Counted from the stretch's first letter, positions 1 through 8,636 are shown. The stretch is 40,588 bases of DNA from an uncultured Ruminococcus sp. (GCA_947627275.1 CANQVK010000023.1:1-40588); one strand, 5' to 3'. Numbers and translations are program-made. The notes: a model not told the origin generated them from the letters alone.

Positions 1-77
1 GATATGAAAATACACGCATCTCTAAATTCCATCATAATAAAAAGTCTAATCTTTAGGTGCTTAAGTTGTGGATAGTG
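1..77. mobile_element. End of a mobile element running off the left edge
   Basis: On the minus strand the element starts at 77 with CACTATCCACAACTTAAGC (59-77). This matches the terminal inverted repeat of the elements at 21958-22286 and 36524-36603. The inner sequence (1-58) does not match the hairpin-rich interior of those copies, so this could be the end of a larger, possibly autonomous, insertion sequence. A short open frame starts with ATGATG on the minus strand near 30 and runs off the window; whether it is a transposase cannot be judged. The end motif resembles, from memory, the CATCAACTTAAG core of IS231-type IS4-family ends. Confidence 0.55.
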
Positions 78-1882
78 CTTTTCAATATTGAAAAATTTCG
101 ATGCTCATCGGGAGTAAATTTCGTACCCACATCCATATAGTCTGGATAACCCACAAATGTCATCGGTTCGTTAAATTCTCCCATAACGGTACGATGAATG
201 TCGCTCATTGAGAATAGATATGGTTTATAATTATTGATAAGGTATTTATCATCAATAAAATACCTCTCCTGCGGCGTCATATCATCCTCCTGAGTGCCGT
301 TAAGAAAGTTGTTGTATTCTTCTAAGGTCATTCCTAATCCATGTTCCTGAGTTAGCTTCATAATACTGATAAATTCGGGAGAATCATAGTGACACTCAGC
401 CTTTTCAAAATCAATAAACGAACAATAATCTATCATATTCAGCATAAAATCAGAACGTTTCCACGAATTGCTCCAAGGGACTATTCCCATATTTTCAGGA
501 CAGGCTGACACAACGTTCATCATATCCTCATATGTCCATTCGGTAAGTCCATTAAGGTATTTATCCTTTACTCCCAAGGTATTCAGTGTAAAGCTTGGTG
601 CAAGGGAAAGAAGTTTTCCTCTGAAATCCATAGCCTCAAGATAACCGTCAACAAAATCCTCACGGCTCAGGTTCGGGTCATTGTCAATAAGCTCATACAT
701 ATCAACAAAAAGAGATTCTCTTGCGCCAAAGGATTCCGATGTTACAGAACCGTTTATGTTCAGCAGAATATCAGGCGGATCGCCGGAGAGAATATCCTCA
801 CGCATTGGGTCTAATGTTTCCTCAGTTGATAAAGTGTTTCCGCCGTACTGCTTTACCTCAATACGATAATTATCATTGGTATTGTTGAATGCCTTTATAT
901 CATCAGCAATATAAAGGTCTGTCCACGTTGCAATGGTAATGACCTTTTTGGATTTGAGTTCCGAAATATCTCTTTCCGAAAGCAAGGTAAGATGTGAACC
1001 TTCCCCGTCTGTTTTCAAAGCTGCAAATTCGTTTTCACCTATGCAGAGCAGTCCGCAAATGTCATTTACACTAAATGTGTTATCCATGTAGTCGGTTAAT
1101 TTAACCCAAGTGTCATTGCTGAGACCGTAAAGTCCGTCATTGAAATCAGCAAAAAGCGAATACTCGTCATTTCCGCCGCATACCGCATAAGCCGAAGAAG
1201 AAATATCACTGCATTTCCGCTCGTTTTCAAGCGAAGTACCGTTAATGCGCGCTGTTTTTGCAGTATCTCCGTAACCGAGAATAACAGCAGGAATATCGGC
1301 ATTATCCTTTGAAAAGCCTAAGATATTTCCGCCTTTGCAGTCAATTTCGCCCTGTATCGTACCGTCAGCCGCGACTGCAAGCAGGCTCTCATTGTTCAGA
1401 TTTATGATGTAGTCCTCGCCGTTTGCCGTGATAACAGCAGTCATTTCGGTATCAAATTCATGCTCGCCTAAATTGTACTCATTGCAAACATCGCCGTCGG
1501 TATTAAAGACGTACAGCATAAGCTCATTATCAAGAAGCGTAACAACGGCAGTTTTGCCGAATTTGCACAGGCAGGCAGACTTCACGACCTCATTTTCCTT
1601 AGGCGTAAATACAAATTTGCGATAATCGGCAAAGCTCTTATCGGTCACATATCCCATGTATCCGTCATTTGTATCCGTACCGAAAATAAGTACGTTTTCG
1701 CCGAGTTTGTCAAGCAAAAGAATGGTCTTGAAGTCCTCCGACATGGTGATGTCCGCTTCTTTCAAATAGAGCATAACTGTTTCTGCCGTTGGCGCAGATG
1801 TTTCAGACGTTGGATTTCCATTGCTGCACGAAACACCTGTGAGCATCAGCAGCAATGATACGAATACTAAAATTTTCTTCAT
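53..1882 (-). CDS. Solute-binding-like lipoprotein, C-terminus truncated by a mobile element
   Basis: 609 residues. A lipoprotein signal peptide ends in GVSC (Cys19), so the protein should be anchored outside the membrane. Residues about 20-290 form a repeat-rich, probably propeller-like domain (short strands around YVTDKSFADYRKFVF and similar units). Residues about 300-600 resemble an extracellular solute-binding protein family 1 fold (IDNDPNLSREDFVDGYLEAM, LNGLTEWTYEDMM). The neighbouring paralogue is 714 residues and carries about 100 more at the C-terminus. Here the frame runs into the inverted repeat of the element at 1-77 and stops, so the last residues (KSTIHNLST) are element-encoded. 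The start has an AGGAGG site 7 bp upstream. There is no permease or ATPase gene nearby. It may be non-functional as a binding protein. Confidence 0.8.
   Translation of the reverse strand: MKKILVFVSLLLMLTGVSCSNGNPTSETSAPTAETVMLYLKEADITMSEDFKTILLLDKLGENVLIFGTDTNDGYMGYVTDKSFADYRKFVFTPKENEVVKSACLCKFGKTAVVTLLDNELMLYVFNTDGDVCNEYNLGEHEFDTEMTAVITANGEDYIINLNNESLLAVAADGTIQGEIDCKGGNILGFSKDNADIPAVILGYGDTAKTARINGTSLENERKCSDISSSAYAVCGGNDEYSLFADFNDGLYGLSNDTWVKLTDYMDNTFSVNDICGLLCIGENEFAALKTDGEGSHLTLLSERDISELKSKKVITIATWTDLYIADDIKAFNNTNDNYRIEVKQYGGNTLSTEETLDPMREDILSGDPPDILLNINGSVTSESFGARESLFVDMYELIDNDPNLSREDFVDGYLEAMDFRGKLLSLAPSFTLNTLGVKDKYLNGLTEWTYEDMMNVVSACPENMGIVPWSNSWKRSDFMLNMIDYCSFIDFEKAECHYDSPEFISIMKLTQEHGLGMTLEEYNNFLNGTQEDDMTPQERYFIDDKYLINNYKPYLFSMSDIHRTVMGEFNEPMTFVGYPDYMDVGTKFTPDEHRNFSILKSTIHNLST
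1296..1834. repeat. Near-identical direct repeat, copy A (N-terminal domain of first lipoprotein)
   Basis: This tract of about 539 bp matches 3467-4005 at a constant offset of 2171 bp, with only about four differences seen by eye (all in 1780-1800). One edge falls at the lipobox cysteine codon. At the other edge identity declines over about 60 bp. Flanking parts of the two genes are clearly more diverged, which points to recent duplication or gene conversion of this domain. Confidence 0.85.
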
Positions 1883-1911
1883 AGAAAACCTCCTGTTGGA
1901 TATAGTTTGTC

Positions 1912-4056
1912 TTAACTATAACGTTCACTGACATAAAGCGAAACACGATTTTGAATCATTTTTGCAGTTTCCTCTGCCGAGCGTTCATCGTTGAAATAGG
2001 CGTTCAGCTCGTCCCATAAAATTCTTATCACATTATTATCCAGCTTAACGACATTTTTTGCTGATTCCCTTACCCATGCTTTATATTCTTTGCTCTCCTC
2101 GTCTGACATGGGAGGAAAGCTTTCGCCCTCATTCTGCTCCTCTGAAATAAGTTTATTGAAATCCTCCATCTGCTCATCTATATATCTGTCAATAGCAGGG
2201 AATGTATATCTTCCTTTCGTTCCTGAATAATAGCTGTCGCTGAAAAACGAATATTTTATAAAATCCCATGCGCCGTCCTTAACGTCTGAATTAGCTAAAA
2301 TCGAATATCCGTTGTCTATCTCAACATAAGAAACGCTGCCGTTTTCCGTTGGATAGCCTATTATTGTTGCAGGCTCGTTGAAACATTCTCTCTCCATTGC
2401 GTACAGTTCAAGGAAATTCGAAACTTCCGTGAGTTTAAGCATGAGTACATCGTTTTTATAGTGATCTCTTATCATATCGCTGTCCCAACCTGAGCTGTTG
2501 TCTGAACCTAAATTATTGTCTTTGAAAAATTTCAAAAGCTTGATAAATGTTTCATTATCAAAGTCACAAATACCCTTGTCATAATCTATAAATGAATTAT
2601 AATTTATAAGCTCGTAAAAAGCGCTTGTTGGAGAACCGTACTTTGAATCGACTGTAAGATCTATATTGTCGGATATTTTGTTGTAGCTTTCCATCATCTG
2701 GTCGAAGTTCCAGCTTGTAAGTCCATTGAGAAATTTATCCTTGCATTCGATAGTTTTGATGATAAAGCTGGGAGTTATCATAAGCAGTTTACCGTTTGAT
2801 TCCATACCCTCAAGGAATCCGTCCACAAAATCCTCTCTGCTTAAATCAGGATCGTTGTCTATCATAGAGTACAGGTCAACAAAAATGCTTTCCTTTGCGC
2901 CGAATGTGTCAATAGGCATATCGCCGTTGAATGGCATTATATCAGGAGCATTTCCCGATACGATGTCCATTTTCAAAGCGTTGATATTTTCCTCTCTATC
3001 CTGACTCTGACCATAATTGACGATCTCAATTTTATATTTATCATTAGCAGAGTTATACTGACTTACATAGTGAGATAACTCCGCATCAGGTACAACAGTT
3101 GCTATTTTTACTATCTGAGCAGTTTCTTTTTCCGAATAATCACGTTGATCCATACGTTTCAAAGCTGCTCTTTCTACACCATTCACGCTGACTATAAAGC
3201 TGTTTTCCGCTGTCATGATAAGACCTGCCACTTCATATGCTGCAAAATCATTTTCGGTAAAATCGCAGAGCTTTACCCATTCATTACCTTTAAGTCCATA
3301 CATAGCGTCATAAAATACGGCAGCTATAGAATACTCTCCTATTCCTGCACAAGCTGTAATTACAGACGATGACATATCGCTGCATTTCTTCTTGTTTTCA
3401 AGCGAAGTACCGTTAATTTGCGCTGTTTCTGTAGCATCTCCGTAACCGAGAATAACAACAGGAACGTCGGCATTATCCTTTGAAAAGCCTAAGATATTTC
3501 CGCCTTTGCAGTCAATTTCGCCCTGTATCGTACCGTCAGCCGCGACTGCAAGCAGGCTCTCATTGTTCAGATTTATGATGTAGTCCTCGCCGTTTGCCGT
3601 GATAACAGCAGTCATTTCGGTATCAAATTCATGCTCGCCTAAATTGTACTCATTGCAAACATCGCCGTCGGTATTAAAGACGTACAGCATAAGCTCATTA
3701 TCAAGAAGCGTAACAACGGCAGTTTTGCCGAATTTGCACAGGCAGGCAGACTTCACGACCTCATTTTCCTTAGGCGTAAATACAAATTTGCGATAATCGG
3801 CAAAGCTCTTATCGGTCACATATCCCATGTATCCGTCATTTGTATCCGTACCGAAAATAAGTACGTTTTCGCCGAGTTTGTCAAGCAAAAGAATGGTCTT
3901 GAAGTCCTCCGACATGGTGATGTCCGCTTCTTTCAGATAGAGCATATCTGTATCAGCCGTTGGCGCAGATGTTTCAGACGTTGGATTTCCATTGCTGCAC
4001 GAAACTGCCGATACAAGCATTGCCGCTGCTAAAATCAAAGCTTTTAATTTTTTCAT
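1912..4056 (-). CDS. Lipoprotein with N-terminal propeller-like and C-terminal solute-binding domain
   Basis: 714 residues, the intact member of the tandem trio. The signal peptide ends SAVSC (Cys20), and the ribosome binding site AGGAGG lies 8 bp before ATG. Residues 21-300 are a strand-rich domain of probable beta-propeller type. Residues about 310-714 look like an ABC-type family-1 solute-binding domain, with segments typical of the family (DIVSGNAPDIMPF, IDNDPDLSREDFVDGFLEGM, DGAWDFIKYSFF). From the lipobox cysteine to about residue 200 it is almost identical to the upstream-positioned copy (1882..53), while the binding domains are much more divergent. It lies 29 bp before that copy, probably in one transcript. 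No transporter permease genes accompany it, so it may sense or tether a ligand and not feed import; this is inference. Confidence 0.85.
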   Translation of the reverse strand: MKKLKALILAAAMLVSAVSCSNGNPTSETSAPTADTDMLYLKEADITMSEDFKTILLLDKLGENVLIFGTDTNDGYMGYVTDKSFADYRKFVFTPKENEVVKSACLCKFGKTAVVTLLDNELMLYVFNTDGDVCNEYNLGEHEFDTEMTAVITANGEDYIINLNNESLLAVAADGTIQGEIDCKGGNILGFSKDNADVPVVILGYGDATETAQINGTSLENKKKCSDMSSSVITACAGIGEYSIAAVFYDAMYGLKGNEWVKLCDFTENDFAAYEVAGLIMTAENSFIVSVNGVERAALKRMDQRDYSEKETAQIVKIATVVPDAELSHYVSQYNSANDKYKIEIVNYGQSQDREENINALKMDIVSGNAPDIMPFNGDMPIDTFGAKESIFVDLYSMIDNDPDLSREDFVDGFLEGMESNGKLLMITPSFIIKTIECKDKFLNGLTSWNFDQMMESYNKISDNIDLTVDSKYGSPTSAFYELINYNSFIDYDKGICDFDNETFIKLLKFFKDNNLGSDNSSGWDSDMIRDHYKNDVLMLKLTEVSNFLELYAMERECFNEPATIIGYPTENGSVSYVEIDNGYSILANSDVKDGAWDFIKYSFFSDSYYSGTKGRYTFPAIDRYIDEQMEDFNKLISEEQNEGESFPPMSDEESKEYKAWVRESAKNVVKLDNNVIRILWDELNAYFNDERSAEETAKMIQNRVSLYVSERYS
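3467..4005. repeat. Near-identical direct repeat, copy B (N-terminal domain of second lipoprotein)
   Basis: Partner of the tract at 1296-1834; see that entry for the boundaries. Same orientation, offset 2171 bp. Confidence 0.85.
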
Positions 4057-4096
4057 TTGTATTCCTCCTAAAATTTATTTAACTATTGTCTGTGGC

Positions 4097-5336
4097 TCAA
4101 GCGAATTGTTCCGAAGTGTAAGTTTCCATACGGTTCTGTATGACATCGGCGCATTTTTCGGCAGTATACTCACCTGCGAAAAATTTTTCTGTTTCTTCGT
4201 AATATATATTGTATGGAGTATCATCGCTGTTATCAATATATCGCTTCGGCAGAACTGTTTGACTGAGCAGCTCTAAAATATAACTTTTGTCAGCTTCCGT
4301 AATATCGCCGAGTTTGATATTCTCCTTACCGTCCCAATAATACCAGCCCTTACCCAGTTCGTCATCATCAATGCCCTCTTTCAACCGCTCATATTCCGCC
4401 TCAAAACCGCTTATAGTCAAAGGAAATAAAGGCGATGCAAGCGTCTCCGCCGAGTTGTTTTGTATATAATATTTCAGAAATTCCTATGCCCGAGCTTTCA
4501 TATCCGAACTATCAGCGATCGCTAAAGTCTGCCCTGCAAGCCCTACATAGGTACGGCTGCCCTCCAACGTGGGATTGCTGATAATTGTGAGTTTCTCTCC
4601 GCCGAAACGTCCCTTGATTTCGTTCATATAGCTGCTGAAACCTGCAATTCCGCCACAGCTCAGCAGTGCGGTATCGTCTAAATATTGCCGTCTTTCTTTT
4701 GTGTCGTCAATTTCCTGCGTCTCGTAGAGCTGTTGGTCATAGCTGCCCTCGCCTGCCGCAGAATATTTCAAAAAATTTATAAAGCTGTCGGAATCGAAGC
4801 GGCATGTGACATTTTCAAGGTCGACCCATGTCATCCAGCTAAGACGTGTAAAGCGGTGCAATACTGTGTCCGTGTCATAATAAGACATCACGCATTTATC
4901 TTTCGGAAGTTTTTCGAGAAGATCAAGATAGCCGTCAACGTCAAATGTTTCAATACCTTCAAGATACTTGTCGATAACAGAGGACTTGCCGTAACTACCT
5001 ATATCCAACTGCCAGCCTGTAGCTAACAGTGGTATTTCATCGTTCTCTCTTGTCAGAGTATTCATCACCTACTATTTCCGTAAAATTCCCATTCGCCTGA
5101 TAAAAACGATTTTCCGCGCCTGTCAAAAAGTACTTTTCTCCCTCATTGTACGGACTCATCCCAAAAATATAATCTATTTCCTTTGGAACTTCAACTGCTG
5201 ATTTTTTGTACACCGCCTCCGAAAGCTCGTCCGTCTGAACAGTTGCCGCAGGAGTTTCCTTTTTTGGCTCTGAACTGCATGAAACAGCGGAAATAAGCAT
5301 TCCGACAGCTAAAATGAATGATATTGATTTTTTCAT
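4097..5336 (-). pseudogene. Decayed third copy of the solute-binding lipoprotein
   Basis: Three fragments of one ancestral gene lie in order. 5336-5037 holds the signal peptide (SAVSC, Cys20, GGAGGG site upstream) and about 80 more residues. 5065-4484 holds a solute-binding segment in another frame (DKYLEGIETFDVDGYLDLLEK aligns with the paralogue's DKFLNGLTSWNFDQMM region). 4483-4097 is the C-terminus. Relative to the 714-residue paralogue roughly 370 residues are missing between the first two parts, together with a frame change. The last two parts are in the same frame, separated only by a TAG at 4484-4486, where paralogues have Trp (AWDFIKY against A-stop-EFLKY). The gene is therefore broken by a deletion/frameshift and a nonsense mutation. 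Confidence 0.85.
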
Positions 5337-5361
5337 ATGCGACCCTCCGTCTTATAGATAT

Positions 5362-5441
5362 TAGACCTCCTCGGAAACTAACGCACATCGTCTGTCAAAT
5401 TTTTTGCCATACGGCTGCACCTCAGTTTCCGAGGAGGTCTA
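5362..5441. repeat. 80-bp element with 18-bp perfect inverted repeats
   Basis: TAGACCTCCTCGGAAACT (5362-5379) is exactly mirrored at 5424-5441, enclosing 44 bp. It lies in the 415-bp gap between the divergent lipoprotein array and the sensor-cyclase gene, just upstream of the minus-strand array. It could be a miniature inverted-repeat element, or a strong hairpin in the array's leader. There is no T-run typical of a terminator. Confidence 0.7.
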
Positions 5442-5622
5442 TTGACATTAACGCCGAATAAAGCGTTCTATATACAAGTGATTTAAAAAGCAAAAAAAGA
5501 CGAAATAAATTTCTATGAACTGATAATTTTGTATAAATGCACAAAAAAATAATTTGAATATGTGCAAAGTCACGATTTTTTATAAATTTCTGAAAAGACT
5601 TTAAAAATTTTTGAGAATATGT

Positions 5623-5628
5623 TATAAT
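5623..5628 (+). promoter_or_regulatory. Probable -10 box for the sensor-cyclase gene
   Basis: A perfect TATAAT sits 124 bp before the start at 5752. The -35 position holds only a weak match, so the assignment is tentative. The rest of the 5442-5751 gap is AT-rich apart from the small inverted repeat at 5682-5720. Confidence 0.4.
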
Positions 5629-5681
5629 GAAAATGCTAAATATATCAGCATTGCTACACTAATGCCCAATTGATCGAGCTG

Positions 5682-5720
5682 TATATTCACCGCCGTTTCA
5701 AACATAAAACGGCGAGTATA
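5682..5720. repeat. Short inverted repeat, probable relic of the 34025-34183 element family
   Basis: CGCCGTTT and AAACGGCG face each other across an 8-nt loop, flanked by ATATTCAC and AGTATATT. The outer end (AACGGCGAGTATA) is the same as the terminal repeat of the element at 34025-34183. It lies in the leader of the gene at 5752 and would form a hairpin in its mRNA. Confidence 0.45.
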
Positions 5721-5751
5721 TTTCATTCCGTGCAATGCCGAGAGGTGTAAA

Positions 5752-7659
5752 ATGATGAATTTAGGAAAAGTAATCAATATCGCCGTATTTGTTGCCGGCC
5801 TTGATGAAGAGTACCAAAGCAACATTATCGTCGGTATAAACGAGTTTTCACGCAGAAATAACATTAACGTATCTTACTTTGCCGCTTACGGCGGCATGAT
5901 AGACAGCCGCCTTTTCGACATAGGCGAATACAGCATTTACAGCCTTGCCAATCTTGAGAAATTCGACGGCGCTATCCTTATGACCAACACTATCAACGAC
6001 AACGATATGAAAGAATCTATTACAAGCCGTATCAAGGATTCAGGCATTCCCGCCGTTGTCTTTGACTGCGACAATATCAGCGAATTCTACAACATAAGGA
6101 TAAACAATACTATCGCTATGCGTGAAATGGTTCGCCATGTAATAACCGAACATGGCGCAAAAACCATAAATTATATCTCCGGACCTATGTCCAATCCCGA
6201 AGCTGTGGAGAGGCTTCTCGCTTTCCGCGAGGTCATGGCTGAAAACGATCTGCCCGTAGAGGAGGATCGCATTTATTACGGCGAATTCCGCAGCTTTGAC
6301 GGTCATGACGCTATCGAGGAATATATGAGATCGGGTCTTGCTCTGCCCGACGCATTTATCTGCGCCAACGACGCTATGGCTCTCACGGCTATCAGTACGC
6401 TTGAAAAATACGGCTTCTGCATTCCCCTTGACGTTATCGTTACAGGCTTTGACTATACCTACAGCGCAAGAAATTACTGCCCATCCCTCACCTCGGTAAA
6501 GCGACCCCTCTCTCAGATGGGAGCTATGGCGTGCGGCGTTATTCTTGACCTGCTCAACGGGAAAAAGCCCTCCCACGAGGAGCTTGAAGCTTCCTGCGTA
6601 TTCAGCGAAAGCTGCGGCTGCGATATTCAAGCAAGCGGAAATTTCAGCGAATTTCGCAAAACCACATACAACAAAATAGAAGTTACCAACAGCAATGTCC
6701 GCAAACTGAATATCCTTGCCGCACGACTTGCCGAGACTGAATCCTCCGAGGAGCATTTCAGCGTTATCCGTGAATTTGTCGAGGAGCTGGAATGCAAACA
6801 ATTTTCACTATGTCTTACAAGCAACTGGCAGGATTCCTACAACAGAATCGCCGGAAATACAGGCGAATTCGTTTTCGAGAGAATGACTGCGCCTTTCGTA
6901 TGGAGTAAGGATAAGGTCGAAAGCGTTGAATATTTCAACGGCAGTGAAATGTTCCCCGTGCCGCAGAACAGCGGCGGAAACGTCAATTATTTCCTTCCGC
7001 TGCACTTCCGCAACAAGGTTCTTGGATACTATATAATAACAAACGGAGATTTCCCCATAAACAGCCTGCTCTGCCACACGTTCTCAATGAATATCAGCAA
7101 TTCCATTGAAAATCTCCGCAAACTTTCACATATTAACAAGGCTATGGAAGAACTGAATAAGATCTATGTTATCGACCCATTATGCGACATTTACAACAGA
7201 AACGGCTTCATCAAGTTCGCCGACGAAATATTCAGAGACTGCGTTTCCGAGCGTAAAAAGGTCATGCTCACATTTATAGACATGGACGGTCTTAAATTCA
7301 TCAACGACAACTACGGTCACGACGAGGGCGACTTCGCTATCAAAAAGCTTGCCAACGTTATCAAGGAATGCTGCAACAGCGACGCTATATGCGCAAGGTT
7401 CGGCGGAGACGAGTTCGTTATCTTCGATAAAAACGCCAACGACGATTCCGCAGGCGTTCTCGAACTGAAATTCAACGCCAAGATCGACAGCATCAACGAT
7501 ATTATCAATAAGCCGTACAAAATTTCCGCAAGTCTGGGCAGCGTTGTTGAAACTGTTGATGAAAGATACACGCTTTACAGGATAATCAAAATGGCTGACG
7601 AACTTATGTACAACGTTAAAAAAGCAAAGAAAAATTCCCGAACAGGTTCGGGAAAATAA
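5752..7659 (+). CDS. Diguanylate cyclase with LacI-type periplasmic-binding sensor domain
   Basis: 635 residues, GAGAGGTG ribosome site 5 bp before ATG. Residues about 7-280 are a type-1 periplasmic-binding (LacI/PurR-like) fold with typical segments (AVFVAGLDEEYQSNIIVGI, DAFICANDAMALTAISTLEKYG, VTGFDYTYSARNYCPSLTSV). There is no N-terminal DNA-binding helix-turn-helix, signal peptide or membrane span, so the sensor is probably cytosolic. After a linker, a GGDEF domain begins about residue 475 (DPLCDIYNRNGF), carries FIDMDGLKFINDNYGHDEGD, and has an intact GGDEF signature at 551-555. The RxxD inhibitory site upstream of the signature is not apparent. By family knowledge it should make cyclic di-GMP from GTP in response to a small ligand, perhaps a sugar. 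It is divergent from the solute-binding lipoprotein array. Confidence 0.9.
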   Translation: MMNLGKVINIAVFVAGLDEEYQSNIIVGINEFSRRNNINVSYFAAYGGMIDSRLFDIGEYSIYSLANLEKFDGAILMTNTINDNDMKESITSRIKDSGIPAVVFDCDNISEFYNIRINNTIAMREMVRHVITEHGAKTINYISGPMSNPEAVERLLAFREVMAENDLPVEEDRIYYGEFRSFDGHDAIEEYMRSGLALPDAFICANDAMALTAISTLEKYGFCIPLDVIVTGFDYTYSARNYCPSLTSVKRPLSQMGAMACGVILDLLNGKKPSHEELEASCVFSESCGCDIQASGNFSEFRKTTYNKIEVTNSNVRKLNILAARLAETESSEEHFSVIREFVEELECKQFSLCLTSNWQDSYNRIAGNTGEFVFERMTAPFVWSKDKVESVEYFNGSEMFPVPQNSGGNVNYFLPLHFRNKVLGYYIITNGDFPINSLLCHTFSMNISNSIENLRKLSHINKAMEELNKIYVIDPLCDIYNRNGFIKFADEIFRDCVSERKKVMLTFIDMDGLKFINDNYGHDEGDFAIKKLANVIKECCNSDAICARFGGDEFVIFDKNANDDSAGVLELKFNAKIDSINDIINKPYKISASLGSVVETVDERYTLYRIIKMADELMYNVKKAKKNSRTGSGK

Positions 7660-7668
7660 AAGAACAGG

Positions 7669-7688
7669 CGGTCATTTTGGGCGAGTAT
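7669..7688. repeat. Relic of an inverted-repeat element end
   Basis: CATTTT-GGGCGAGTATAAA resembles the right end of the element at 34025-34183 (CATTTTGCAATAACGGCGAGTATAAA) with a short internal loss. Together with the relic at 5682-5720 it brackets the sensor-cyclase gene. Confidence 0.35.
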
Positions 7689-7689
7689 A

Positions 7690-7737
7690 AAAAGCCGATG
7701 CTTACAGTAAGTTGCAAGCATCGGCTTTTATTTTTTT
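7690..7737 (+). terminator. Intrinsic terminator, probably bidirectional
   Basis: A 14-bp perfect stem AAAAGCCGATGCTT / AAGCATCGGCTTTT (7690-7703, 7716-7729) is followed by ATTTTTTT. It lies between the convergent genes ending at 7659 and 7771. The A-rich 5' side also gives a short T-run on the minus strand. Confidence 0.9.
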
Positions 7738-7770
7738 AGTTAAGAGTATCACGCTTTGCAGCCGCCGTTT

Positions 7771-8631
7771 TTATTCAAAGCATTTTTTGATCAATTCCTT
7801 TATTGCGAGCTGATGTTTGAAAAATTTATTTATCTGAACTTTAAGTTCATTTTCTCTTGCCATGCACTGTTCGGGTGTTTTGTTAGGAAAATTTTTATTT
7901 CCCTCATGATAACGTCCGATAAGTTCCGATATGATCAAAGCTATACCTCTATGGAGCGAGTTGATTTCACCAGCCGTAAGAAGTCCGCCGACGCCGTTAG
8001 CAAAACCCTCTGTAGCTTCACGAACTGCCTGCAAATCAAATGAATTTGTGGTAATTGAACGAATCATATCGCCGTAATCCACACAAACGTGATTTACCAT
8101 TGTGGTGTCGAAGTCGATTATAGTCGGTTTTTTACCGAAAATAATGTTGTCCGACTTTGTGTCGCCGTGAATATTGCGTTTCGGTAAACCGGGGATATTG
8201 AATTCGTGAAGCCGCGGCATACAGTCCTCAAACTGAACATCTGCCGTATTGACGATACGCAGGAAAGCTCCGACAGCAAAACCTTGCTCGAAGAAATTTT
8301 TTCTGTCGTCCGCGCGATTTTCGATATATTCATAAATACGCCATATTTCATTGTTATACTCAATATAATTCCTGCCGCCGACGTAAATATAATGCGGAAT
8401 TTCAATACCGCTTTCGGGATATTTTTCAAACGCCCTTTCAATGGACGAAATATTGTTCATTATCCTCTGCGGAAACTCGAAAATATCTTTATTCAGCGAC
8501 TGGAGGATATATCGTCTGTCGCCGCATTTAACATCGTATGTGCGATTGCTGTGACCTTTGTTCAGCTTCGTTATCTCTGAGGCGTTCGGCAGTCCGAAAA
8601 GTCTCAGGATATTATTAAAATTTTCATTCAT
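7771..8631 (-). CDS. Aminoglycoside-phosphotransferase-fold kinase, NahK-like
   Basis: 286 residues. It has the catalytic loop HGDTKSDN (His155, Asp157, Asn162) and the metal-binding IIDFDT motif of the APH/choline-kinase fold. N-terminal segments GHSNRTYDV and YILQSLNKDIFEFPQRIMNNI match the pattern of N-acetylhexosamine 1-kinases (NahK/LnpB), which phosphorylate GlcNAc/GalNAc at C1. The protein is shorter than typical NahK (about 360 residues), so the substrate is uncertain. The start follows the upstream UPF0210 gene by 5 bp, so it is probably its co-transcribed partner. The ribosome site is weak (AAAGAA), consistent with translational coupling. Confidence 0.75.
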   Translation of the reverse strand: MNENFNNILRLFGLPNASEITKLNKGHSNRTYDVKCGDRRYILQSLNKDIFEFPQRIMNNISSIERAFEKYPESGIEIPHYIYVGGRNYIEYNNEIWRIYEYIENRADDRKNFFEQGFAVGAFLRIVNTADVQFEDCMPRLHEFNIPGLPKRNIHGDTKSDNIIFGKKPTIIDFDTTMVNHVCVDYGDMIRSITTNSFDLQAVREATEGFANGVGGLLTAGEINSLHRGIALIISELIGRYHEGNKNFPNKTPEQCMARENELKVQINKFFKHQLAIKELIKKCFE

Positions 8632-8636
8632 AAATA

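Noticed and set aside
60..77. TGTGGATAG in the element ends as DnaA boxes (origin)
   Set aside because: The match is the terminal repeat itself, occurs singly at each site, and no dnaA, dnaN or box cluster is present.
5468..5480. TATATACAAGTG at about 5470 shared with the GntR operator region at 14191-14202
   Set aside because: The palindrome is incomplete at 5470 and the region is AT-rich, so chance is the simpler explanation.
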